Translations under genes and position numbers: made by a program
Shown here: one piece after another, positions 8,729 to 14,929 of the stretch
Numbering within the stretch: the stretch's first letter is position 1
How the letters are laid out: every line of letters begins with the position of its first letter
Notes under the pieces: model-generated
Database searches by the model: none
The model's input: the letters and a program-made list of their open reading frames with translations, nothing else
Told to the model about the DNA's origin: nothing
IMG/VR virus record: IMGVR_UViG_3300043399_000343
Location: 1-26,915 of that record
Source of the DNA: a virus
Reading direction: 5' to 3' (one strand)
Length of the DNA: 26,915 nucleotides

Positions 8729-8980
8729 ATGGCACTGACTGAAAAACAATCCAGCAAAATCGAAATTATTAAGGACGGCACAGTATTTGTGCAGACTGAC
8801 ACGACCGTTTTGCGCGACGGCGCAGAAATCGCAACGACTGTTCACCGCAACAGTTTTGTGCCTGGCGCGGATGTGAGTTCGCAGCCCCAGCAAGTGCAAG
8901 ACGTGTGCGCTGCAGCTTGGACGCCAGAAGTTGTCGCGGCGTTCAAGGCAAAGTCAGAAGCCGCGGTTTCCTCTATGTAA
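8729..8980 (+). CDS. Small conserved tail-fibre-associated protein
   Basis: An 83-residue soluble protein beginning MALTEKQSSKIEIIKDG. The pattern of a beta-rich N-terminus, TTVHRNSFVPGAD, then a short C-terminal helix resembles small proteins often encoded just after phage fibre genes; their role (accessory or chaperone) is not established. AAAGGT lies 7 nt before the ATG, and the gene starts 11 bp after the fibre stop, so the two are surely co-transcribed. It shares the low GC content and looser codon use of the fibre C-terminal half, which suggests that fibre tip and partner were acquired together. The transcript ends at the terminator about 30 bp downstream. Confidence 0.75.
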   Translation: MALTEKQSSKIEIIKDGTVFVQTDTTVLRDGAEIATTVHRNSFVPGADVSSQPQQVQDVCAAAWTPEVVAAFKAKSEAAVSSM

Positions 8981-9008
8981 TCTGGCTTCCCTTGGCACCG
9001 GTCTTGCC

Positions 9009-9033
9009 GCCCGCCCCGTGCGGGCTTTTCTTT
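9009..9033 (+). terminator. Rho-independent terminator after the fibre operon
   Basis: Perfect 6-bp stem GCCCGC/GCGGGC around a CCCGT loop, followed by TTTTCTTT. It separates the structural transcript from the lysis genes. Confidence 0.85.
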
Positions 9034-9039
9034 GCCCGC

Positions 9040-9072
9040 TGTGTCCGTGTGCCAAGCGTCGCCCACTACCAT
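9040..9072 (+). promoter_or_regulatory. Putative late promoter, copy 2 (lysis cassette)
   Basis: TGTGTCCGTG at 9040-9049, 16 bp, CTACCAT at 9066-9072: identical words and spacing to the copy at 5796. It follows a terminator directly and lies 26 nt before the first lysis gene, exactly where a new promoter is needed. Phage-encoded activation is inferred because no good -35 hexamer for the main sigma factor is visible. Confidence 0.65.
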
Positions 9073-9098
9073 TCGGCAACGCTTAATTCCTTGCCGCC

Positions 9099-9344
9099 AT
9101 GACACCTGAAGAACGCACCCAATTCATCGCTGACGTGGCGGCCGCCATCAAGGCCTCAGAGCCCGCCCCGATCTTGACCGACGAGGAACAGCAGTGGGTG
9201 CGCTTGGCGATCCAGAAGGAAGCACAGAGCATCAAGCTGCGCCAGGCCGTGATCGAGAAAACCCTCTCAGGCCTGGCCTGGTCCGCGTTGGTCGGCCTGG
9301 GTTACGTGTTCTTGGATTTCCTTAAAAGCCACGGCCTCAAATGA
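9099..9344 (+). CDS. Small single-TM lysis-cassette protein, possible holin
   Basis: 81 residues: a hydrophilic helical N-terminus (MTPEERTQFIADVAAAIKA) and one C-terminal hydrophobic segment (LAWSALVGLGYVFLDFL) ending in KSHGLK. It overlaps the lysozyme start by ATGA, so it belongs to the lysis operon. Position and topology suggest a holin or pinholin-like or accessory membrane protein. A second, better recognised holin lies downstream, so this may be an antiholin or a different lysis function. No clear Shine-Dalgarno sequence precedes the ATG. Confidence 0.7.
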   Translation: MTPEERTQFIADVAAAIKASEPAPILTDEEQQWVRLAIQKEAQSIKLRQAVIEKTLSGLAWSALVGLGYVFLDFLKSHGLK

Positions 9345-9784
9345 GAACCGAGCTCACCCGACAACTCAAAGGCGACGAGGGCGTCAAGGCCCACGCCTAC
9401 CAGGACCACCTCGGGTTCTGGACGATCGGCATCGGGCGTTTGGTCGATGCGCGCAAGCCTGGCAGCGGCCTGCGCCCGCAAGAGATCACCTTCCTGCTGA
9501 ACAACGACATCGACGATCGCATCGACCAGCTGGGGCGCCGCCTGCCCTGGTTCTTGGATCTTGACCCGGCACGCCAGGGCGTGCTGCTCAACATGAGTTT
9601 TCAGATGGGCGTCGACGGCCTGCTGGGTTTCAAGAACACATTGAAGCTGGTGGAGCGGGGCGACTACGCCCAGGCCGCCGACAACATGCTGCTGTCGAAG
9701 TGGGCCACGCAAACGCCCGAGCGCGCTCGCCGCATGGCCGAGCAAATGCGCAGCGGCCAATGGCAATACGCTGAAGGAACCTGA
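9341..9784 (+). CDS. Endolysin, T4-lysozyme-type muramidase
   Basis: A 147-residue lysozyme that would cleave peptidoglycan glycan strands at the end of infection. The catalytic triad E13, D22 and T28 has the same spacing as E11, D20 and T26 of T4 lysozyme, within GDEGVKAHAYQDHLGFWTIG. No signal peptide or SAR segment is seen at the N-terminus, so export probably depends on a holin. It overlaps its neighbour by ATGA upstream and is followed 3 bp later by the 3-TM holin gene. Length is usual for the family. Confidence 0.93.
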   Translation: MRTELTRQLKGDEGVKAHAYQDHLGFWTIGIGRLVDARKPGSGLRPQEITFLLNNDIDDRIDQLGRRLPWFLDLDPARQGVLLNMSFQMGVDGLLGFKNTLKLVERGDYAQAADNMLLSKWATQTPERARRMAEQMRSGQWQYAEGT

Positions 9785-9787
9785 AAC

Positions 9788-10162
9788 ATGGCACTTGACC
9801 CTGTGACCGCAGCGCTCGACGTGGGTAAGACCCTGATCGACAAATTCTGGCCCGATGCGGGCGAGGCCGAGCGCGCCAAGGTGCAAACCTTCCTGGCCGT
9901 GTTTATGGCCCAAGCCGACATCGTCAAGACCGAAGCCGCAAGCAGCCACTGGCTGGCCGCCAACTGGCGCCCGCTGCTGATGCTGACCTTCGGGGCGCTG
10001 ATCGTGGCGCGTTGGTTTGGCTGGGCCGCACCCAACCTGAGCGAAGCCGAGTACCTCAAGCTCTGGTCGATCGTGGAGTTCGGCCTCGGCGGCTACGTCG
10101 TGGGCCGCAGTGTTGAAAAAATTGCGCCGAGCATTGCTGGCGCGCTGAAAGGGAGTAGATGA
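9788..10162 (+). CDS. Holin of the GTA/3-TM type
   Basis: 124 residues. After an amphipathic N-terminus come SSHWLAANWRPLLMLTFGA (hydrophobic through residue 80) and a second membrane segment around 92-107, with the signature GGYVVGRSVEK near the end. This matches the holin family of gene-transfer agents and many proteobacterial phages. It would open the inner membrane to release the lysozyme. AAGGA lies upstream of the ATG. Its stop overlaps the next start by ATGA. Confidence 0.82.
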   Translation: MALDPVTAALDVGKTLIDKFWPDAGEAERAKVQTFLAVFMAQADIVKTEAASSHWLAANWRPLLMLTFGALIVARWFGWAAPNLSEAEYLKLWSIVEFGLGGYVVGRSVEKIAPSIAGALKGSR

Positions 10163-10542
10163 CCACCCGTGTACCTGGCTCCATGACGGACCTCTCCGCT
10201 GGCTTCCCCAGCAACGCCCACACCCCACCGGGTGCGGTCGCCTTCAGTGCCACGGCCATGGCCGTGAACTGCGCGCTCTCCAACGTCTTCACCACTGTGC
10301 TCACGGCCAACGTGACCGTGGCGCCAACCTTCAGCAACCTGAAGGACGGCCAGACCATCAACTGGCGCCTGAAACAAGACGCCACGGGCTCGCGCACCAT
10401 GACCTGGCCCGCGGCCTTTGACTGGCCCGGCGGCACGGTCCCGGCGCTCTCCACTGCGGCCAACGCGGTCGACCTGCTGGTGGCGACGTACTTCGCCGAC
10501 ACCGGCCTCTGGCTTGCCAGCCTGACGAAAGACTTCAAGTGA
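10159..10542 (+). CDS. Small beta-rich virion-type protein
   Basis: 127 residues, no signal peptide or TM segment. The core pattern (NVFTTVLTANVTV..., DGQTINWRLKQDATGSRTMTW, then STAANAVDLLVATYF and a closing W-x-A-S-L-T-K-D-F) is found in phage fibre or decoration modules and suggests a compact beta-sandwich on the virion surface or fibre. It overlaps both neighbours (ATGA upstream, GTGA downstream), so its amount is coupled to the lysis cassette. The exact role is unknown. Confidence 0.7.
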   Translation: MTTRVPGSMTDLSAGFPSNAHTPPGAVAFSATAMAVNCALSNVFTTVLTANVTVAPTFSNLKDGQTINWRLKQDATGSRTMTWPAAFDWPGGTVPALSTAANAVDLLVATYFADTGLWLASLTKDFK

Positions 10543-10949
10543 CCTTTGCCGCGCGTCCGCACCTGAACCTGGGCATCGACGGCCCGGTGTCGCTCGGCAC
10601 CATTCGGATCGAGGACTACACCTTCCCCGACAGTGCGGGCGCGACCTTCAACACCGACGGCACGATCTCGATCAACCAGTACCTGATCTCGGGGCCCTCG
10701 AGCTGGTACACGCCGACCACGGCCGGCATCGGCTCGAGCTACCAGATCCGCTTCACCTTGCTGACCGGCAACGCCTGGGACGCCGGGTTGACCAGCGGCA
10801 CGCTCTACGCCCTGAGCAGTGCCCGCACGCTCACCTGGTCGTCCTCCACGGTCGACAAAGAAGCCACCGTCGGGGTCGAGATCCTGACCTTGGGCGGGGT
10901 GGTGGCGATCACGGCCACGCTCTCGATCGGCCTCTACAGCGAGCCTTAA
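10539..10949 (+). CDS. Small virion-type beta protein, GTG start
   Basis: 136 residues starting at GTG, overlapping the previous stop as GTGA. It is rich in Ser, Thr and Gly with alternating hydrophobic strands (GSSYQIRFTLLTGN, TLTWSSSTVDKEATVGVEI), resembling small phage particle-surface proteins. No enzyme motif or membrane segment is present. It is the last gene of the plus-strand late block; its TAA overlaps the TAA of the convergent minus-strand gene within TTAA at 10946-10949. No intrinsic terminator is visible at this junction. Confidence 0.68.
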   Translation: MTFAARPHLNLGIDGPVSLGTIRIEDYTFPDSAGATFNTDGTISINQYLISGPSSWYTPTTAGIGSSYQIRFTLLTGNAWDAGLTSGTLYALSSARTLTWSSSTVDKEATVGVEILTLGGVVAITATLSIGLYSEP

Positions 10950-11509
10950 CCGGCGAAGCCCATGCGGGCGTCGTTGGCCGCAGGTTCAAACCGCTCGAGC
11001 GCGTTCTCGGCGATCGCGAGCTTAACCTTCAAATCGTGGATCTCGCGCTGCTGGGCGGCGAGCTGCTGACGCAGCAGCCCCAAGGCCAGCACCTGGCCGG
11101 CGCTGAACGTGTCCCCGGCAGGGCTGCACAGTTTCCCCTCCCAGAACCGCCAACCCGACCAGGCGCCGGCCGTGCCGGGCAGGTCCCCCAGCAAGGCCTT
11201 GATCGCCAGGTGCTGGCGCCCAGGGATGGCCGAGCGCGCGGTGCGCCAGCGGTAGAGGGTTTTCTCGTGGACGTTGAGCTGCCGGCACACGCCCAGTTCA
11301 CTGACTTTCTCAATGAGTGTGTTCAAGTCTCTGAGCGGTAACCGATTGACCTCGAGCACCGGTTGCACCGGGGCCACTCGGGGAGGCATTTTCAGAACTT
11401 CGGCCGCCGGGCCCTGGTGGCGCCAGTCGGTGCAGCCGTCGTTCGGCGGCCTCAAACCGGGCGGCTGGACCGGTTCGGCGCGCTGCCAGGGGCGGGTGTA
11501 CTTGGGCAT
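10946..11509 (-). CDS. DUF3653-like phage protein, possible regulator
   Basis: 187 residues. The central part (KVSELGVCRQLNVHEKTLYRWRTARSAIPGRQHLAI) looks like a DNA-binding helix-turn-helix, followed by GWRFWEGKLCSPAGDTFSAGQVLALGLLRQQL and a short coiled coil, as in DUF3653 phage proteins. Function is unestablished; a regulatory role is inferred from the HTH. AAAGGA lies 11 nt before the ATG. Unlike its neighbours it has its own promoter region (11510-11660), carrying three operator-like sites. It converges on the late genes. A late-gene regulator or a lysogeny function would both fit. Confidence 0.65.
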   Translation of the reverse strand: MPKYTRPWQRAEPVQPPGLRPPNDGCTDWRHQGPAAEVLKMPPRVAPVQPVLEVNRLPLRDLNTLIEKVSELGVCRQLNVHEKTLYRWRTARSAIPGRQHLAIKALLGDLPGTAGAWSGWRFWEGKLCSPAGDTFSAGQVLALGLLRQQLAAQQREIHDLKVKLAIAENALERFEPAANDARMGFAG

Positions 11510-11523
11510 GTGCTACAGTTTCC

Positions 11524-11539
11524 TTTAGCAACTGCTCAA
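11524..11539. promoter_or_regulatory. Operator site between promoter and start of the DUF3653 gene
   Basis: TTTAGCAACTGCTCAA matches the 16-bp operator consensus TTTAGCANCTGCTAMA at all but one position. It lies downstream of the proposed -10 and upstream of the ATG. Confidence 0.6.
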
Positions 11540-11567
11540 CCGTCAACCCCCGTTTTAGGACGCATAA

Positions 11568-11596
11568 TGTATAGTATGCCTTTACAGAATTGTAAA
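11568..11596 (-). promoter_or_regulatory. Promoter of the DUF3653 gene with overlapping dyad
   Basis: On the minus strand TTTACA (11596-11591) and TATACA (11573-11568) are 17 bp apart, a plausible sigma-70 pair. The -35 lies inside the perfect 8-bp-arm dyad CCTTTACAGAATTGTAAAGG (11579-11598), whose core shares 12 of 16 bases with the cI/cro operator TTTACAGCCTGCTAAA. Repressor binding would cover the -35. Confidence 0.55.
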
Positions 11597-11635
11597 GGCG
11601 GCCAGCGCTTAGGAGGTACTCGGCGCTCGCGTCAA

Positions 11636-11653
11636 TTCTAGCAAGTGCTAGAA
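11636..11653. promoter_or_regulatory. Perfect operator-like palindrome
   Basis: TTCTAGCAAGTGCTAGAA: 8-bp perfect arms with a 2-bp centre, containing the TAGCA/TGCTA half-sites of the other operators. It overlaps the stop of the upstream minus-strand gene (11638). No T-run follows on either strand, so an operator is more likely than a terminator. Confidence 0.55.
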
Positions 11654-11832
11654 CCGAGTGCAGGATGCACCAGGGCCTTGTTCAAATCAAGCCACTGACC
11701 GTTCGCGTTGAGCACCAGGGGAGGGTGCTCGGGGTGCGTCACGATCACGCGGTTGTCGTCAGTCAGTGTCATCTGCGTGCGGCTGTCATAGCCCGCCGGC
11801 AGCTCGGCGAGGAACTTCATTTCACCGGCCAC
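11638..11832 (-). CDS. Small hypothetical protein, GTG start
   Basis: 64 residues beginning (V/M)AGEMKFLAELPAGYDSR. The GTG at 11832 is chosen because AAGGAGG lies exactly 6 nt upstream; the in-frame ATG at 11820 is 18 nt from it. The product is beta-rich (TQMTLTDDNRVIVTHPEHPPLVLNANG reads as strands) and unrecognised. It overlaps the stop of the zinc-finger gene by 11 bp and is the last gene of the long minus-strand operon before the DUF3653 promoter region. Confidence 0.72.
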   Translation of the reverse strand: MAGEMKFLAELPAGYDSRTQMTLTDDNRVIVTHPEHPPLVLNANGQWLDLNKALVHPALGSSTC

Positions 11833-12013
11833 GGCGTGCCTCCTTTTCCCACTGCTCGCGATGCTCGGCATCGCACCAGCGGCGCTGGTCGTCGAGGATC
11901 TCGTCGCAGTACAGGCAGCGCCCGGTGGCGGCCGGGCCTTCGGGCTTCTTCATGCGCATGGAGTTCTGGGTGGCCAGGTAGTCGCGCTCCTGGGCCAAGT
12001 CGATTTCATCCAT
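11822..12013 (-). CDS. Small zinc-finger protein
   Basis: 63 residues with RCLYCDEILDDQRRWCDAEHR: CxxC, then C and H in the order of a short treble-clef or DksA/TraR-like zinc finger, followed by a basic tail. Such proteins in phages may bind RNA polymerase, DNA or a partner protein; the target is unknown. GGAG lies 7 nt before the ATG, and the gene overlaps the DUF3310 gene by 8 bp. Confidence 0.72.
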   Translation of the reverse strand: MDEIDLAQERDYLATQNSMRMKKPEGPAATGRCLYCDEILDDQRRWCDAEHREQWEKEARRGR

Positions 12014-12383
12014 GCTGCTTCTCCATCTCGATCAGCAGGTCGACCTCGTGCTTGATCTTCTCGAGGTCCTGGAACCGGTGCTCGGCCGGCTTGTCACGCC
12101 AGCGCGTTATGCGCTTGACGATGCAGCCCTCGAGGAAGTTCAGCTTGTTGGCGTGGATGTACTCCACCGGCTGGATCTTCTTGTCCTTGTAGTGACCGCC
12201 GGCCACCTGGACGTTGAGCGGGTTGGCCGCGTCCGACGGCTTGGTGATCTCGACCATCGCCCCTGGGCGCACGGCCCAGTTGTCAATAAGGTTGGTCTCG
12301 TTGCTGCGCGAGCAGTCCTTGCACGGGGCTTCCTTGGTGGAAACGGGCATGTGCAGGCAGGTGCTGCAAGTTTTCTGAATCAT
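12006..12383 (-). CDS. DUF3310 protein (T7 gp1.7-like family)
   Basis: 125 residues. The N-terminus carries a four-cysteine knuckle (CSTC at 6-9, C21 and C24). The C-terminal half has the DUF3310 signature: GGHYKDKKIQPVEYI, ANKLNFLEGCIVKRITRW, DLEKIKHEVDLLIE. T7 gp1.7, placed in this family to my knowledge, acts as a nucleotide kinase, so a role in nucleotide supply during replication is possible here but not shown. It overlaps the helicase stop by ATGA and sits in the replication operon. The extra cysteine knuckle may add nucleic-acid or protein binding. Confidence 0.82.
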   Translation of the reverse strand: MIQKTCSTCLHMPVSTKEAPCKDCSRSNETNLIDNWAVRPGAMVEITKPSDAANPLNVQVAGGHYKDKKIQPVEYIHANKLNFLEGCIVKRITRWRDKPAEHRFQDLEKIKHEVDLLIEMEKQHG

Positions 12384-13774
12384 CGTTTGCCTTTCATGTA
12401 ATCCATCAGCGCGTCCTGCACGCTGCGTTTGGTTTGTCTGCGGCTCATCTCGAGCTCGTCGATCGTGCCCCCGGCGACCAGGTAATGCAGGAACACGGGG
12501 CGGTCCTTGCCTGCCTGGAATTGTCGCATCGGTCCCACGCGCTCAAGGATCTGGTCGTGGTACTCGAGGTTCGGGTCCTGTGCGAAGAACACCACGGTGT
12601 TGCAGTGCTCCTGCAAACCGTCCACGCCGTGGCCCATGCTGGCCGGGTGGCCCAGCCACAGCTTGCCCTTGCCGGCCTGAGCTGCGGCCAGGTCTTGCTC
12701 GTTGGCCAGGTTCAGGGCGTCTGGGAAGCGCTCCACGATGCGTTTGAACTCGTGGGTGTAGTGGTAGGACACCAGCAGCGGATCGTCGCCTGTGGCCTCT
12801 ACGAGCTCCTGCAGCGCGTCCAGCTTCTCGTCGTGGACCTTGACCCAGGTAACCCCGTCCTCAAGGAACACGGCGCCGGCGGCCATCTGCAGGCACTTGC
12901 CATACTTGGCCGCGGCGACCAGGGCCTCGACCTCGTGCGTGTCGATCATGGTGAAGAGCTCGCGTTCCATCTCGCGGTACTTGATCTTGGCCGTGGGCGG
13001 CAGCTCCACCTCGACCACGTTGACGATCGGGTCCTGCAAGTCGAACCAGTCTTTGGGGTCGAGCGTCAGACAGATGTCGGACAGCCTGGCGTGGATGTCA
13101 TCGGCGGCGTGCTCGGCTGCGCGCCACTGGTAGAACTGGCTGTTGCCGGCCTTCATCGGCACAAACCAGCGCTCACGGAATGCCGAGAACGTGCGGCCCA
13201 GGCGCTGGCCCGCATCGAGGAACCAGGTTTGGCCCCACAGATCTTCGAGGCCGTTGCTCGCCGGCGTGCCCGTGAGGTTGATCCAGCGCTGCACGTCCTT
13301 GTGCGCGACACCGGCCAGGGCCTGGGCGCGCACACCACCTTGGCGCAGGCGGAAGGACTTGAGCTTGGTCGACTCGTCGGCCACCACGGTGCGGAAGGGC
13401 CAGGCCTTGCCGCTGTCCTTGAAGTACTGACGCAGCCAGACCAGGTTGTCGTAGTTGGTGGTGTAGACCTGGGCGTCACGGCGCAGGGCAGCGGCGCGCT
13501 GCTTCACATCGCCCACGACCGGCACGACCTCCATGCCGGCGAGGTGTTCCCACTTGCTAGCCTCGTTGGCCCAGGTGTCACGCGCCACGCGCAGCGGCGC
13601 CAGCACCAGGCTGGGCGCATCCTCGCCCACGACGTTGTGCAGGTGGTCAAGGAACGTCATCGTGATCGAGGTCTTGCCCATGCCAGGCTTGGCCCACAGG
13701 GCACTGCGCTCGACGTTGGCCATGTGCTGCATGGCCAAGGGTGCGAAGGCGCGGGGCGTGTATACCTTACGCAT
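12380..13774 (-). CDS. SNF2-like DEAD/DEAH superfamily 2 helicase
   Basis: 464 residues from ATG 13774, preceded by AAAGG; upstream in-frame residues look non-coding. Motif I is KPGMGKTS (29-36), motif II DEST (133-136) in place of DEAH, motif III LTGTPASN (167-174). The C-terminal RecA lobe ends with HDQILERVGPMRQFQAGKDRP, the equivalent of motif VI (QxxxRxxRxGQ). This is the small SNF2-type ATPase common beside VRR-NUC and family A polymerase genes in phages, presumably a DNA translocase for replication or recombination. It overlaps the upstream wHTH gene by 8 bp and the downstream gene by ATGA. Confidence 0.9.
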   Translation of the reverse strand: MRKVYTPRAFAPLAMQHMANVERSALWAKPGMGKTSITMTFLDHLHNVVGEDAPSLVLAPLRVARDTWANEASKWEHLAGMEVVPVVGDVKQRAAALRRDAQVYTTNYDNLVWLRQYFKDSGKAWPFRTVVADESTKLKSFRLRQGGVRAQALAGVAHKDVQRWINLTGTPASNGLEDLWGQTWFLDAGQRLGRTFSAFRERWFVPMKAGNSQFYQWRAAEHAADDIHARLSDICLTLDPKDWFDLQDPIVNVVEVELPPTAKIKYREMERELFTMIDTHEVEALVAAAKYGKCLQMAAGAVFLEDGVTWVKVHDEKLDALQELVEATGDDPLLVSYHYTHEFKRIVERFPDALNLANEQDLAAAQAGKGKLWLGHPASMGHGVDGLQEHCNTVVFFAQDPNLEYHDQILERVGPMRQFQAGKDRPVFLHYLVAGGTIDELEMSRRQTKRSVQDALMDYMKGKR

Positions 13775-14012
13775 CGCTGCCTTTCGTGGGGTGCGGGCAG
13801 TTCGGTGGCGGAACCCACGCGCACCACACCGCCGGGTACTGGCCACGCACGGGCTCCAGATAGCGGTCGATGTAGACGTCGGGCATGTTCTCCAACGCCT
13901 GGCGCACGCTGTCCTGCTTGACCTTCAGCGCGTCGCTGATCTGGGCAGCGGTCAGGCCGTCATCGTTGGCGCGCAGCAGGGCGCGGATCTCGGGGTGTCG
14001 GGACCTGCTCAT
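13767..14012 (-). CDS. Small winged-helix protein
   Basis: 81 residues. MSRSRHPEIRALLRANDDGLTAAQISDALKV, then KQDSVRQALENMPDVYIDRY, reads as a winged helix (helix 2, recognition helix, wing), followed by VRGQYPAVWCAWVPPP. A DNA-binding role in early transcription or replication is likely; the target is unknown. GAGG lies 7 nt upstream of the ATG. It overlaps the preceding gene as ATGA (14009-14012) and the helicase by 8 bp. Confidence 0.72.
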   Translation of the reverse strand: MSRSRHPEIRALLRANDDGLTAAQISDALKVKQDSVRQALENMPDVYIDRYLEPVRGQYPAVWCAWVPPPNCPHPTKGSDA

Positions 14013-14413
14013 GCTGCGCCCTCAAATCGCAGGCGACCGTTGGCGGCCTGCACGTAGCGCGCAGTGCCAGCCATGACCTGGGCCATCTCCTGCGCTTTGC
14101 GCTTTTCGCGCAAGCGCTGTTGGCGCTCGGCGGCGGTGAGCTTCTCGCGCTTGGCGTCCTTGCCCACGCCAATTTTGTAGACCTTGATCACGTCTCGGCC
14201 AAGGCTGTCTTTCTCCCAGCTGCTGATGTGAGCGGCACCAGCGCGGTGTAGTTCGCGGGTGTACTGCTGGACGGTGACGTAGTGCAGGCCGGTGAGCTCG
14301 GCCAGCTCGTGGCAGTTGTAGGTGCCCTCAAGCATGTTCTTGATCAGCACGCCCTGGGTGAACGCGTTGATCTTGATGACGCTCTTGCCTTTGTTGCTGG
14401 GGGGCGTGCTCAT
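14009..14413 (-). CDS. Winged-helix DNA-binding protein
   Basis: 134 residues. YNCHELAELTGLHYVTVQQYTRELHRAGAAHISSW is a clear winged HTH; the wing continues to DVIKVYKIGVG. A long basic helix follows (KREKLTAAERQQRLREKRKAQEM) and may bind nucleic acid. It overlaps the VRR-NUC gene by ATGA. It differs from the smaller winged-helix protein next to it, so the operon has two putative DNA-binding regulators or replication accessory proteins in a row. Confidence 0.75.
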   Translation of the reverse strand: MSTPPSNKGKSVIKINAFTQGVLIKNMLEGTYNCHELAELTGLHYVTVQQYTRELHRAGAAHISSWEKDSLGRDVIKVYKIGVGKDAKREKLTAAERQQRLREKRKAQEMAQVMAGTARYVQAANGRLRFEGAA

Positions 14414-14730
14414 GACAGCAGCTCCTCGACCTGGTAGAGGGTGCCGATCACCTCGACGCGCTGGCCCATCTTGCGCATGCGCTCGTGCTCCCGGTGCTGG
14501 GCGCGCTCGCGTGCGTCAGCGGGAAAGGTCACGATGGTCTTGGGGTTTTTGAGCTCGACCCAGATGGTCTGATCCTTACCCCCGGAGTCAGCTTGTGAGT
14601 CAGCGCGCCAAGGCAGCATCACCAGGCGATCGGGTGCTGAGTTGCGGCCGATCCACTGGACCTTGCGCACCTCACCCCCCATCGCCTTCACCCGCTTGGT
14701 CAGGTAGTCCTCGATGTCGCGTTCAAGCAT
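14410..14730 (-). CDS. VRR-NUC domain nuclease
   Basis: 106 residues, the typical length of phage stand-alone VRR-NUC proteins. The PD-(D/E)xK core is visible: SAPDRLVML with D34, WVELK with E59 and K61, and the helix QHREHERMRKMG with Q78. These are structure-selective nucleases that act on branched DNA; here it would serve replication, recombination or maturation together with the SNF2-type helicase. It overlaps the upstream small membrane gene by 8 bp. No key residue appears to be missing. Confidence 0.9.
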   Translation of the reverse strand: MLERDIEDYLTKRVKAMGGEVRKVQWIGRNSAPDRLVMLPWRADSQADSGGKDQTIWVELKNPKTIVTFPADARERAQHREHERMRKMGQRVEVIGTLYQVEELLS

Positions 14731-14929
14731 GTGCTACCCCCACGAAGAAGGCTGCAGCAAACAGCACAGCGATGCAGATCAGCATCCACTTGGCCAGGTG
14801 CTTGACGTAGGCGCGCCAGGCCGAGTGGGGCAGGGCGGCGGGGGCGTGGTCGCGGCGCTTGACCTTGGCCACGCGAGCGGGGCAGTCGCGCCCCTGGCGG
14901 CATTCGCCGTATTCATCGCAGCAGTTCAT
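14723..14929 (-). CDS. Small Cys-rich, C-terminally anchored membrane protein
   Basis: 68 residues. The N-terminus MNCCDEYGECRQGRDCPAR has four cysteines in a tight cluster, followed by a basic stretch. The C-terminus (WMLICIAVLFAAAFFVGVAHA) is a single TM helix. Similar Cys-cluster plus TM mini-proteins are frequent in phage early regions, but their function is unknown to me. GGAGG lies 8 nt before the ATG, which overlaps the previous stop as ATGA. It is placed among replication genes and is probably membrane-located. Confidence 0.72.
   Translation of the reverse strand: MNCCDEYGECRQGRDCPARVAKVKRRDHAPAALPHSAWRAYVKHLAKWMLICIAVLFAAAFFVGVAHA

Noticed and set aside
11552-11580. Plus-strand promoter at TATAGT (11570-11575)
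   Set aside because: No -35 at suitable spacing and no plus-strand gene follows; the minus-strand promoter explains the AT-rich patch.
13775-13846. Upstream extension of the helicase start
   Set aside because: Arginine-rich, unlike the family; overlaps the upstream wHTH gene; ATG 13774 has AAAGG close by.
12434-13921. Plus-strand 495-residue frame opposite the helicase; likewise 16904-18154 and 18988-20229
   Set aside because: Each is the antisense of a gene with intact family motifs (helicase, polymerase, nuclease); low-complexity products and no ribosome sites.
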